This document shows, piece by piece, positions 13,897 to 24,963 of a stretch of DNA of 64,000 bases (position 1 is the stretch's first letter; the number at the start of each line of letters is the position of its first letter). The notes beneath the pieces were generated by a model. It did not search any database, was not told the DNA's origin, and saw only the letters and a list, made by a program, of their open reading frames with translations. A program made the translations under genes and the position numbers. Source of the DNA: Paraphysomonas bandaiensis (taxonomy: Eukaryota; Chrysophyceae); NCBI GenBank assembly GCA_965644295.1, contig CBFFRP010000216.1, forward strand, positions 62,001-126,000. The letters are read 5' to 3'.

Positions 13897-15752
13897 ATGA
13901 ATGCACCCGAAATAATATCCGATTCCAATAGTTGGTTCGACTCCCTGTTGCACCAGCAGCGCTCTGCTGACTCCTATGATGACAGTGATGGTTCAGTGCA
14001 TGAGCCATCAGAATCAACATATACATCCCGTTACCAGACAGAGTTCAAGCAAATCGCCCTCGTAGGCTGGGGGGGTGGAGGGGAAGTATGGAAAGTCAGT
14101 CACAGATTAGATAGAAGGGAATACGCAGTAAAGAAAATCACTCTTGATCCGATAGATTCAGCTCTAAATGATAAAACAACACGCGAGGTGACCACTATAT
14201 CACGATTGATTCATAACAATGTCGTTCGATACTATGCTGCATGGGTAGAAGAAGGACAGAAGAACAGCATTTCAAGTGCTGTGAATACTAGTACAGAGCT
14301 AATTGAGTCCGATAGTTCCGATTCAATTTCTAATTGTGGTGAGTTTGTGGCCGTATATTGAAATGAAACTCATCTGCTCTCATTGCAGTTTTAAGTAATG
14401 ATCCGTTTTACAGCGCACTTAATATTTCTAACTCAGACGTTTTGTTTGCCGATAGTACCGGTAATAAATGTAGAGAAAACGAATATTCCGAAGCCGTTTC
14501 GGTTGCCAACAGCCGAAACCACTCCAGTACTTCGCCACTGTCACACGCCGCCGAAAAATCTTCTCAGTTACCTCCTCCTACGCGTATACTTTATATACAG
14601 ATGGAATTTTGTTATGCCACTCTACAGGAGGCAATTCTGGATGGAAAGCTGTGGCAATATCCCATGGAGGTTTCAAGGTTATTTCGACAGCTTCTTGAAG
14701 CCACGCGTTATGTTCATTCCATGAGGGTTATTCACAGGGATTTGAAGGTATGCTTAGCAGTTGTGTACACATGCACTTCCTAGTAGAATGTTGCTACACG
14801 TTCTGTATTGTGGATACATTCTAATATACGCTGTCAGCCTGCAAATGTGTTTTTAGATTCTAGTGGAAACATCAAAATAGGGGACTTTGGTTTGGCGACG
14901 ACTGATAGAGGCTATGATCTGTATGGCGATATCGACGGTTCTTGTCGGCTTGTAGGCTGTAACACTCCTGAGCCAATCGCTACTCTAGAATCCAGTTTGA
15001 TTGATCTGACGTGTGGTGTTGGCACGGCACTATATCGGGCACCTGAGCAAGAGGCATGCTCATTGGGCTGCACTCCTTCATCTTACAGCTCCAAGGCTGA
15101 TATATATTCTCTTGGCATAATACTGTTTGAAATGTGTCATGCGCCATTTTCAACAGGAATGGAGAGAATCGTAACAATCAAAGCGCTGCGCGAACACAGA
15201 ACTCTTCCCGGCGATTTTCTGGCCATCACCCCAGCATACTTCGAGTCACTCATACTGTGGTTAGTGGAGAATGACCCCGACAAGCGACCGACGGCGGCGG
15301 AAGTGCTAACCTCAGATTTGATGCAGCAAGCCACAGGGCACATAGATTCATCTCCGGTTTCTCAATCGAGTTCTTGCACCTCTCTTGGTGGGACACAAGT
15401 CGCTTGCAAAAAGCCCGTTGTAGAAAATGTACACGTGTTTCAAGTACATATTCCATATATGCATCTAAGAGTATTTGGAACGTGGATAAACCAACGATCT
15501 CAAGTCACTGAGACAGCTTTCGCAGAATATGTACCTTTTCCTGAAACGTTGTCCGGCTATGCAGTAGTTTTCCAAGAATTAATGGCCGATATGTGTGCTG
15601 CATACGAAGGGAAATTATTTGATGAATCATGTACAACAAGTAAGAGTGGTTTGATTTACGCAGCACTCTATAGTACTGTAGATCAACTGTACGATATGAT
15701 AATTTTTTCTCCAAGCGTTTTATCAGAACTGCTTCATAAAGATGCTAAATGA
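13897..15752 (+). CDS. eIF2-alpha kinase-like protein kinase (GCN2/PEK type)
   Basis: Exons 13897-14338, 14389-14747 and 14838-15752 (introns of 50 and 90 nt) join to 571 residues. The protein kinase core has a glycine loop G-W-G-G-G-G-E-V (about 57), the YAVKK lysine, REVTTISRL helix C, an acidic/Ser-rich insert in the N-lobe, the hinge YIQMEFC, HRDLKPAN split by intron 2 after the Lys, the DFG motif in KIGDFGLAT, and GTALYRAPEQ. The N-lobe insert and the motif wording match the eIF2-alpha kinase family (known: these kinases phosphorylate eIF2-alpha under stress to damp translation). The roughly 130-residue C-terminal tail is not a recognisable HisRS-like domain, and there is no N-terminal RWD domain, so the upstream stress cannot be assigned. 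A candidate AATAAA lies at 15834-15839, about 80 nt past the stop. Confidence 0.88.
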
Positions 15753-16043
15753 TGGAACTATATTTCTATTGAGTATTGGTTTACATGTAAGTATTCTGTA
15801 CTAACATGCAGTCAAGTTAGTCCAGCGAAATAGAATAAAAGTTTTTTTTACCGTTTTGATGTACGATTTTGATGGAACTCAATTCATATATTTGTTTTGA
15901 TTATAATTTATTTACAGACATATTATGGTTAGAGATATGTGTGTCTGTTGCACGGCATCTATCCCCCTCGTTTATCAGAACATGTTAGAAAAACAAGATT
16001 AGCATGATAATAGTGAATGGACTCTCATTATATTATAATAGAC
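15753..16043. other. 3' flank of kinase gene
   Basis: AT-rich. It contains a candidate polyadenylation hexamer AATAAA at 15834-15839 followed by a T run. No other feature seen. Confidence 0.4.
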
Positions 16044-16190
16044 GTTTAAGAGTCAAAACTAAATTAACTAACTAGCGTAACACTTATATCCTACTGTGTA
16101 GTGCTACGAAAGCTGCTTGTGCGTCACCGCAAGTACCACGGTGAAGTCACTTTCGCTCTATCACTCAAAGAAAAAACACAGTGAGCAAGC
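16044..16190 (-). repeat. Inverted terminal module of the dispersed repeat family
   Basis: Read on the minus strand, this stretch matches the end of the repeat copy at 30508-30596. It shares a block running from TGCTCACTG through TTTGAGTGATAGAGCGAAAG, then a GGTGACGCAC-like block and a GACTCTTAAA block. The same TTTGAGTGA module also occurs in direct orientation inside the adjoining copy at about 16644-16672, so the two form an inverted pair. Confidence 0.65.
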
Positions 16191-16312
16191 AGAATGCTGA
16201 TTAGTATGATCTGACTTATAGAAACGAAATAAAACAGCACAATACTCAATCTCACTTGTAGAAAACGTTTGTCATTTTATCATTATTACCTTGATACTAC
16301 CTAATATACTCA

Positions 16313-17446
16313 ACACCTCCAACAAAGTCGGACTCGCATTTTGTCGTGGTGTTCTGGGGGATAAGTACCGGAGATCTTTCTCCGGAAAACTAACATGAGC
16401 CGCATTTGTAGCCAGCATAGCCTAATGCTTGTGTGGTACAAGTGGCACTAATAAGTGTCACCTGTGTAGTCGTGTAGACGACTTTGGGCTCTGACGAATG
16501 AACAGTCATCCGGGAATGAGCCCACCTCTCAAGGGCATCCCGGGTTTTGGGCTGTCTGCTGAAGTTACGCATCTGGGCTGTTCGCCTTAAGGACTCTTAT
16601 CAACCCTGAAGTCAGCAGATGTCAGGTACATCAACATTCTACTAGCTCACTGCGTTTGCTTTGAGTGATTGATTCCGAGTACGAGTTCACATTTTCGGTA
16701 TCTGAGTGGCCAAAATGACCAAGGTAATGCGTCAAACTTTCCTCATGGATAGCAATGTGAATAGACCTGCTATGTCTTCCCACACGTCTACTGCCTAGTC
16801 TTGGTTTCTCCTGACCCAGGCCATTTAGATTATAATAAGACTCTGGCACTGTTCTCCAAGCACTGTGAGGTACATATGTGGTGCTTATATTTTATTCTTG
16901 CTTAATAGTAGGTTTTCATCCGAGAGAGGAAGGTGGATGTATGTGCTGGACGAATGCACACAATGGAGAGAAGACATTGAAGTCAGGCTGGATTTGGGTA
17001 GACGTCTGTTTAATGTGTCAGTGTGTAAAATTGCACCAGTGAGACCGCTTCATGACCGTGGGAGGACCCGGCGCTAGAGCTACTCTACTCTCCCTTCCAG
17101 ACTGCCTGCTGCTGTGAACACCACCTTTAAGAGGGCCCTCAAGATCTGCCGCATATACAGAAGACATATGCCGAAGACATGTTTGTGTTGTAGGACAAGT
17201 AGATTGGGCAAGAGTGTATGATCCGGCTTAAACACGTAACTCGTCATACACTGTATATATGCCCATGTAGCTAAATAAATCGTGTTGTATAGTGGAGCAC
17301 TTAAATCGTGTTGTATAGTATTTGAGCACTTGTCGGTGCATGCAATAGTAACTAGATGAGAGTCATGTAATGCTTATAGTGTCGCGCGAGTTGTTAGGTT
17401 GGCAGCGGCAACGCACAAGCTTGCGCTTCTTAATAATCAGTCATTC
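16313..17446 (+). repeat. Dispersed repeat family, copy A
   Basis: About 1.1 kb that matches 28626-29685 over most of its length and 30232-30596 over its first part. It starts near CAACAAAGTCGGACTCGCA and ends near GCTTGCGCTTCTTAATAATC. It contains only short frames. A short conserved peptide reading (ending in APVRPLHDRGRTRR) survives in copies A and B, which hints at a decayed coding element or simply shared sequence. No TIR or LTR was identified, so the class is unknown. Confidence 0.75.
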
Positions 17447-18735
17447 GATCAATAATATACTAACATTGTAAAGCCGTAGGCTTTTATAACACCCTTTTAC
17501 ACGTTTTATGACATCATCATCATAATAATATTGATAACTATATTACTGCAATAACGATATGATAACATAATATGTAGGGTATATGTAGCTGGTTTTGTAT
17601 GAGATTGACAACAAAAGACAGATTATTATTAGGAGAGATTAAGACAGTAGAGACTACTAGGATTTGCCCTCACTACTAGGGTTTACCCTCGAACACACGT
17701 TTTCTTTGGTCTACGCGATTGCTACCCGTTGGTTTACGCCTATATCCATACGGTAGTCGGTGTCATAGCGTTTTGAGTTAGGAAGCATTGATTGGTACCG
17801 CATGTGCGATATTCGTAGTCCATTCATCATTATGAGAAGCTTTCTGATGGTTTTGAACAGCTCTATGTGCTTGATCATTGTTCTGGATTCTGATATACGA
17901 ATATTTTTCCAGTGTTATAAACCGTCGATTTTCTCCGGAATGGGGAGGAACTCGTACGGTGCCATTGGACGCAGATGCAGAGGTGTCATGGGCATGTTAG
18001 TGATCTGAATATGAGTGTATTTGTATGGTCCAGTCTAAAGTACACACTCTTGCAAGGAAATGATATTTAACCGTTCGATTGTAAGCTTTTGAACCCGATT
18101 GCATTTTGTCGGTATTAATATATGCATGAGTTGGCGATTGTGTTTTTCACGGTAGTATTGCGGAATTTATATAGGATTTTCTGCATGAGTAGAGTACACT
18201 GTATTTGGAATAGCACGGCGATTTTCTGCAATTCTCAAAAATTGGGGATTTTTGGGTTTTTGGGTTTTTGGGTTTTTGGGACTCAAAAATCGGAGGTTTT
18301 TGGAAAAGACCTATTTAGGCGTATTTCAGGGCGTTTTTGACTATAAACGATGTAGGGTATGAATCGTATGTAGTGTAGTACATGTATGAGCATATTGTAC
18401 GGTTGTGGTTGCATTCAATGTCCTGTGTATGAGGAGGAGTCTTTAGACTAGGGGTCTGTCTGTCTTGTCTTCTTCTTACTCTTTTCTTTTATCTAACTAA
18501 TCATAGCTAAGTTAATCGATCTACCTTTTGGGAGCTTAAGGTTGCGAGATACTTGGGAGCTTGTATTTCTGGCTGTGATAAGTTAAATAAGCATTCTGTT
18601 TTCTTGTTTCGACAAACAAGCGCATTTCTTTTCAGTGATCTTAGGCTTCAAAACCTAAGTTTTGCATAGTAAATTTACTCATAGTAAAATCACATAAGTG
18701 AAGAATAGTTTAAGGGAATAGATTTTTTATTGATT
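17447..18735. other. Intergenic/possible retroelement leader upstream of gag fragment
   Basis: AT-rich with no gene-like frame. It holds a short tandem TTTTTGGG run at about 18248-18280 and, from about 18450, a pyrimidine-rich leader-like stretch before the gag-like ATG at 18736. It could include an old LTR, but I found no second LTR copy to prove it. Confidence 0.35.
18248..18280 (+). repeat. TTTTTGGG short tandem array
   Basis: Four consecutive GGGTTTTT-type units followed by degenerate versions. It is a simple-sequence tract. It resembles G-rich telomere-like repeats only superficially and is too short to call one. Confidence 0.6.
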
Positions 18736-19477
18736 ATGTCTGATTCGGATAGTCCTATTGTTCCTTCTGAAATGGACGAAATCAAGGCAATGTTAAGAGT
18801 GATCACGAGTGAATTAAGCGAAGTTGCGAAATTGTGTGCGACTACGGCTGGTAGAGTGGACCATCTTGAGACAAGGGTTGCCATAGGTGAAGGGCAGTTT
18901 TTGGATGAGTTGGCAACGGTTCAGCAGGAGGTCAATGATAGTATCGGTGTCAGACGAGGAAAGCAGGATGATGAGTCTGATGAACAACCGAGGGAGAAAA
19001 AGAAGGAAAGGCGAACTTCTGTGTTCATGAGGGAAGCGCAAGGCTCGGATGACATAGAGGTTAAGAAGCAGGTCGTTATTAATGTTGAGAAGCCGCCTCA
19101 TAGGCATATTTATCTGGATTCGATGGAGCTCAGCGATTTTACCAAGTTTATCATTCAGTGGTTTGAATACGAACAGATCAACGGGATTCAGCTTGAGCCA
19201 GCCCAGAGAGTTTATCCAGGGGTTTAAGAAATCTCAGCGCGTGACGCAAAGTCTCAATGAACTCAACCTTAGATAACACCTTAGTTTCCTTCGCCATCAT
19301 CTCGCAGAAACTTTGTGCACTCAACTTGACAAACATCGAATCCGTCATGTTATTATTGAACATAAGCAGGTTTCGAACACGCCTGCTAACTATCTGGGCT
19401 GGCTCAAGCTGAATCCCGTTGATCTGTTCGTATTCAAACCACTGAATGATAAACTTGGTAAAATCGCTGAGCTCCAT
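18736..19477 (+). pseudogene. Folded-back gag-like retroelement fragment
   Basis: From the ATG at 18736 a frame of about 157 codons reads as a gag-like N-terminus: an acidic start, a coiled-coil heptad region (about residues 12-75), a charged linker, then a segment ELSDFTKFIIQWFEYEQ. At 19207 the sense reading breaks off. The same gag segment resumes in reverse orientation, so the minus-strand frame 19477-19178 repeats ELSDFTKFII and continues about 60 codons further into gag before running antisense into the left arm. No protease, RT or integrase follows. I interpret it as a truncated, rearranged copy of an otherwise absent retroelement. The family is not identified. Confidence 0.65.
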
Positions 19478-19538
19478 CGAATCCAGATAAATATGCCTAT
19501 GAGGCGGCTTCTCAACATTAATAACGACCTGCTTCTTA
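19062..19538. repeat. Perfect inverted repeat, 146-nt arms
   Basis: The left arm 19062-19207 and right arm 19393-19538 appear identical when one is reverse-complemented, separated by a 185-nt spacer. A transcript across it would form a long hairpin. The arms are gag-like sequence, not transposon termini. Confidence 0.85.
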
Positions 19539-21487
19539 GCATTACTGTTTTTACATATCTACGGATAATACAATACAATCGCTAAAAATAATGCTATGTA
19601 AATATACTCAGTCTATAGTTTCTTGTGTTTAGTGAAGTCCAATATTTTTATTTTAATAAATTCATTATTAACTGGCAGTTGTCATTATTGTTTTTAACAT
19701 TTTCAGTATCAGTACAACATACATTAATATAAAGTAGTAATTTACAGCATGAAAGTTTAGCTCCTTGTAAATACTGAAATTGTAGAAATCGAGTGGTAGC
19801 AACTACCGTGCTCATATAGCACAAAAAAATATAAGAATATCTGTTTATTACATTAGAACGGTTGTGTACAGAAACTAGTTTTACATCTATAGACTAACTA
19901 ATAACTGGACTTGCTATATACGACTAGTGGCGGGCAACCGTCTCGGGACTGCTTGTGCATCGCTGCACAAAATATAAGATAAATAAATATATAGATTTTG
20001 AGTTGGTATTGAAGTGTAGTATAAGGGAGGGCCAGGGCCAAACACAAGACACGATAAGAAACCTTCTGTTGTAAGAGACACTAACAAGCCACAAGTTGAT
20101 ATATATACTTGTAATCATAATGACAGGTACAATATAACCTCTTAAGCATGTACACTGTGGACACTACACTGCACACATTGGAATGTAAATATATACTACA
20201 CCGTATTGTCGTCACACACTGTACAGTAGTATACTCTTGTATAGTGCTGCTATATTGTAGCTTGCTGTCCACATTACACTGTTTGTTTATACACTGTAGT
20301 GTAGTATACAACTGTATACTATCAAGCCAAGCTTTCACTCCAATGATAGCCAGCCTTCTAAACGAGGATGGGAACACCTTCGTTGTCTTATTTCCGTATT
20401 CGTAACTAATCCCACCTAAGACTACTACCACGGCACTTGAATAGTTCACTAATACTTCGCTGAGAAAATTACTCTTGTTATAGAAAGTAGAGAGAAGATA
20501 GGACCCTATTGAGTTCTGCTATATGAAAGGAAATGAAAGCTGTAGTCATAAGGTATTTAAATTACAGTATAGTATACAGTTGTACTCTTGTTAATCGTAC
20601 TGTGAGAATAAATGACGATAAGTATATAGTGGTAAAACGCAATATAGTTACGATGCCAGTTGTAGTGACGAAGTAAGATCGTATGAGAAATGAGTAGTAG
20701 TAGATAATATGAAATTGATGAATGATAAGAGATATTTATTATAATTTCTAATTTTTAGCTTTGATTATAAGTTTACCTTCTATTATTAAGTTAATACTTG
20801 ACTTCTCATATAATGTCAAACTTTGATAGTCCCAGCTGTCGTCTGAGACCATTAAGAAAAACAACATTCTCTCACCTTGAGGACGGTGGTAAATAAACCA
20901 ACGGCAACGGGCTGCTGATATTCGAGGAAGTCAATGGTCTTTTGTACACGGAAGTTACCTTCAGGTTTAATGCGACGCATACTACATACTACACGTCTCA
21001 TTATATCATATAGGAACGCTTCTACTAAATTTACACATCACTTCCAGTTTCGCTCGTTTTGAAGTTTAGGAACAGACAATGAAGACAAGGTTATTGATCA
21101 CGAGAACAAGTACCTAATTCTAGAAAGGCTAGAAATTATGAGACGAAAACGACCAATGGTTCGATTCGAAGCTTTCTCAACTCTAAACACATAAGAAAAT
21201 CTAAACCCCAAATTATTATTTACCATAATCATTACTAATACTACATGATCTCACGCAACAGCTAAAATACATGAGAAGCTTTCAATACAACCAATATAAG
21301 GGGAAGCAACAAAAGGTTGCACACATTCCAGAAGAACAATAGTGTTTGTACACATATTAATGATTTTGTACTTTCAGTTCATCCACAACATTGGCATCCA
21401 TCCATGAATTTCGAACGTTCGTGAAGTCTTACCAAAAATAGCAAGAAAAGTTTAAATTTTCCAGGTCAGAAAACACAGGCAAAAGAC
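19539..21487. other. Long AT-rich gap, no gene supported
   Basis: No convincing coding frame. The 122-codon minus frame at 20081-20449 is dominated by Cys/Tyr/Val codons generated by low-complexity CACTGTA/GTATAC-rich DNA. The last few hundred bases are probably 3' flank of the bZIP gene. Confidence 0.45.
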
Positions 21488-24424
21488 TTATCTCTGCTCG
21501 TCACTTTGAGAAGGGAACGAGGCAAAGGATCCCCGCTGCGGCCACTGGCCGGAAGATGGATGAGATGACTGTGGCATGGGTCGGCCTACCGAGCCTTGTC
21601 TTGGGTCCTGTTGAAGTTGATTTTGAATTTTCTGCTGGTGCAGAAGTGGGTTCATTGTGCCCATGGAATGGTCACCGGGATTAGCGTTAATATGTCCCAT
21701 AGTCCATTCGGGAGGGCGGGCGTACGGCGCCTGTCCCTGGGACGACGGCATTCCACGAAGGCCAGGCGAAACAGATATTCCGGGGTGAAAGGGACCATTT
21801 GGATGAGAATGTTGCCCTTGAGCCTGAGAGGCGTCCGAGGGAGGTCCCCACATATATTCGCCTACAAGAACGTTAGCAATAAGTGGAGATTGAAAGGTTA
21901 GAAATAACACATACAATACAAAAGACATACCTCCTTGTTGATTGCCCCCCGTTCCTCCAGGATGAAAGAATTGCTGCTGCTGAGACGGCGGCACTGGTGC
22001 TCCTCCCCCGTATTGTGGGAAGTGTTGTCTTCCCAAATTCATCATATTCCACTCTGGTCCAGATGGTGGAGCTCTGGACGAGTCCAAAGACATGCCCTCT
22101 TGGGGCATGACACCAATGTTGCCCATTCCAGGGACTCCCATTGGCATTACACCACCGGCATACGGATATCCCTGTGATTGGGATGGATGCGCACCAGCGA
22201 CAGGAAATCTCCCCACAAATACTGACTCGGCTTCTGACGGGTTCGGAGCTGGGAGGGGCATTTGGTGCTTGGTAATCATCATATACGTCAACTCCAGGCT
22301 CTCATTGACCAGAGGTAGAGCGGTTATATATATAAGTACAGAGGTACCATCGGGTCTTGTGCTGCTGAATGGTAGCCTTACAGGTATGCCTCTACACACT
22401 CGGGGCAGAAGAGCATTTAAATGGTCCGATATAGTAGGCTGACGAGTCAACATCTCCGAAGTGCTTGATACCTCCATGACTTCAAAGAGAGGCCGGTCTT
22501 TGTAAGTGTTCTCGGCAGGAGGAGAAGATTCGCCTTTCAATTCCCACCAAGCAGCATTCATATGTGTAACACCGTAGGGAGGGTAAACACTGGCGATAAG
22601 TCGTGCCTAGAAGGTTAAACGTTAATGGGAATGTTAGTTTTTGGGAATATATATGACAATATGATATCTGCATAACACAGTTTGTTCTCTTACATCTTTG
22701 CTTGGCTGAAGAGCCATCTCGATAGAGTTAGGAACAATACTGTTCTCAGGGCTCAACATGGCGGCTCTCTAGTTACAAACACAGTTAGGTTTCAGGAAGT
22801 GTACCATCAGCAAAGAATATTTACACCACAAAACATACGTTACAACCATCCAAATATGGAAGCCAACAAAACAAAACAGTCATACACCTGTGCAGATGGA
22901 ATCGACTGAAAACATACCTGATACTGTTGCATGAAGCCCATCACATCAAACACCATCTCTCCCGATATCATCTTATTGGCCTTGTTGAACTTACACTGTA
23001 GCATCCCGCACTTCGTGAGTGAAGTTGGTGCGCCCACCATATCGTGTCCCTCCGTGCGCATAAAGAAGCGGCATATCACTACATCCCCAGATGCAAGTAT
23101 TTCTCGTTTGCCCCCCACTTCATACCAGATACGACACCCTTGACCCCTTTAAAGAGAGACATCAATTTAGAAGTATGACTCAAAAATGTGGCGGATATAT
23201 ATACAGAGACGAAAACACCAAAATAGTTTCATCGGTTTACGCCATGTAACCTACTTTCGTATAGCCTCTACCCATGCAGGTGTTCCAAGACCCACATTCT
23301 CCACCATGAGTGCTAGGGATGCCGTATCAGCTATGACGGCGTTTATTCCATACATGACCCGTTGACTGAACAAATATCAGCTTACTGGATAAGAGCACAT
23401 GCTTTGCGCATATCAACACGCACCTGTTTACCACCTCGGTCTTGTTAAACGCCCGGTATGGTGTTATAGGCATGGTAAGTACGAAGTCCTCATCCAATAT
23501 TGTCGACCACTTGCTTGTGTCTTGCACATTGGCCGCTCGGTAACTTAAAAACAGGCGAACCGCATTTTTTCGTAGCACTTGCTGTAATATGTATAGTTGT
23601 CATTCACGATATACAGACATATACAATGTAGAAACGCTCGGCACTAAGTCTCTTCATATAGCATTGACACAATAATGACAGCGCATGTGACAATAGTGAG
23701 ACTCATTTACAGTAGTGAAGTAAACAACGATAAGGCAATATATCACTAAATGCTTTACAGAGTACAATATGGTGTATCATATGTGATATATCCTGGGTAC
23801 TGACCGTGTCGTGTATCCTTTTCCCAAGAGCTATTCTCTCCTTAACTTCCACATTTTTCTGATGAGTCAACTGTTCTACCAGCTCCTTCAATTTCGACAC
23901 ATACGCCTTCTTACGGAGCCGGGTATTTCTGGCATGCTCACGATTGCGGTCGCGACTGTGTTTTAGATAAGTATAAAAGATGATTATGTGAAAAATCAAC
24001 TAACTTTTGCTTTGATTTCTCCTCGGCTGACATTTGCTTTCTTTTCTTCGAAGCCTTATCAGCCTCTTCTTGGCTCTGTGTCGCCGCTGCGACTTCAGCT
24101 GCTGCTGCGTCGCGTAATTGTTTCTCTGAATATGATAGATGAGTAACAAAATATTAACGCGAAGGTCTCATACCGCTATATGTAAAACTTTGTCTCTTCG
24201 TATTTAAAACCTAACCCGCGCATTAAAAACAACTATAAAAAAATTCAGTAACATACCCTCGTGTGTTTTCCTTCATTTACCAATGCTTGGTATAAAACTT
24301 GCTCATAATCGACAGGATCGGCAGGTGATGCAGTGGAGATGTCTTCCATCCCAGCAAACATTGCCAGGGTGTTTGGATCTCTGCCACCACCAGCTTGGGA
24401 AGAATTCCCGGAGATACTGTTCAT
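21488..24424 (-). CDS. bZIP transcription factor with NTF2-like and PAS-like domains (9 exons)
   Basis: Exons 24424-24257, 24123-24005, 23955-23805, 23581-23424, 23365-23255, 23146-22918, 22768-22694, 22606-21931 and 21861-21488 join in frame to 686 residues. Basic region N-R-E-H-A-R-N-T-R-x-R-K-K at about 100-112, then a leucine zipper to about 145. A SnoaL/NTF2-like alpha-beta region spans about 147-312, with the segments WSTILDEDFVLTMPITPYR and MVFDVMGFMQQ. A PAS-like domain lies at about 325-445, then a Gln/Pro/Gly-rich, probably activating tail. The arrangement is familiar from stramenopile bZIP-PAS proteins. The LOV flavin motif of aureochromes (GRNCRFLQ-type) is absent, so it is not an aureochrome. 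The eighth intron (21930-21862, 69 nt) is a multiple of three without a stop, so retention would insert 23 residues. The ligand and target genes are unknown. Confidence 0.88.
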
Positions 24425-24730
24425 AATAAAAGTCCTCGTATGACTGCAATATATATTTATATATCCTCAAAGTATGATATTAATAAGTGTGTACATGCAT
24501 GTATGTATGTATGTATGTTAGTTATTGCGTGCGTGTATGTTGTGTGTGTTTGAATGAATACTGTACACACTTAGTCACAACGAAGTGAGCACACGCACAC
24601 ACGGTCCAAGTTCGGTATGCTCAACCAACTCTTAAATACATACGCACGAAGTGAGAATTCAGCGTATCTTTAACAGGCACAGAACACTCTTTCAAACTGA
24701 AACATGTTCCATGAACAAAATAAAAAGTCA
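24425..24730. other. bZIP 5' flank with ATGT microsatellite
   Basis: Contains an (ATGT)n microsatellite at about 24499-24518, followed by GT-rich sequence. The rest is the probable bZIP promoter and the pol III terminator region of the tRNA gene. Confidence 0.45.
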
Positions 24731-24816
24731 TGCATTGAGTGGGGTTCGAACCCACGCGGACTGATGTGTCCAGCAGATCTTAAGTCTGCCCCCTTAGACC
24801 ACTCGGGCATCAATGC
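24731..24816 (-). tRNA. tRNA-Leu (anticodon TAA)
   Basis: An 86-nt type II tRNA folds on the minus strand. Acceptor GCATTGA pairs with TCATTGC-complement TCAATGC; discriminator A is at 24731. Anticodon stem GCAGA/TCTGC with loop CTTAAGA gives anticodon TAA. There is a long variable arm, and T arm GTGGG/CCCAC with TTCGAAC. The internal A box (TGGTCTAAGG) and B box (GGTTCGAAC) are present, and a T5 pol III terminator lies just downstream (24723-24727). No intron and no encoded CCA. Type II length and anticodon agree on leucine. Confidence 0.95.
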
Positions 24817-24963
24817 ACTCACTGCTTTAATCTACGGAAATTTTATAATATATAAACTCATTACTTTAACGGTATATTACAGTACTGTACCATTCTGCTC
24901 GCTGGCCTGGCTGTTCGTTAAACACGACAACAAACGAGTATTATCTTGTCTGTCTTGCTCAAG

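Noticed and set aside
14808-15752. Separate kinase gene starting at an ATG near 14808
   Set aside because: That start lies in the second intron. Splicing joins HRDLK to PAN in frame, giving one kinase.
18248-18280. Telomere-like G-rich repeat
   Set aside because: Only about four units in the middle of a gene-bearing region, degenerate flanks.
20081-20449. Minus-strand 122-codon frame
   Set aside because: Made of low-complexity CACTGTA/GTATAC-rich DNA, Cys/Tyr-rich, no domain-like content.
21488-24424. Aureochrome (bZIP-LOV photoreceptor)
   Set aside because: The LOV cysteine motif is absent and an NTF2-like domain separates bZIP from the PAS-like part.
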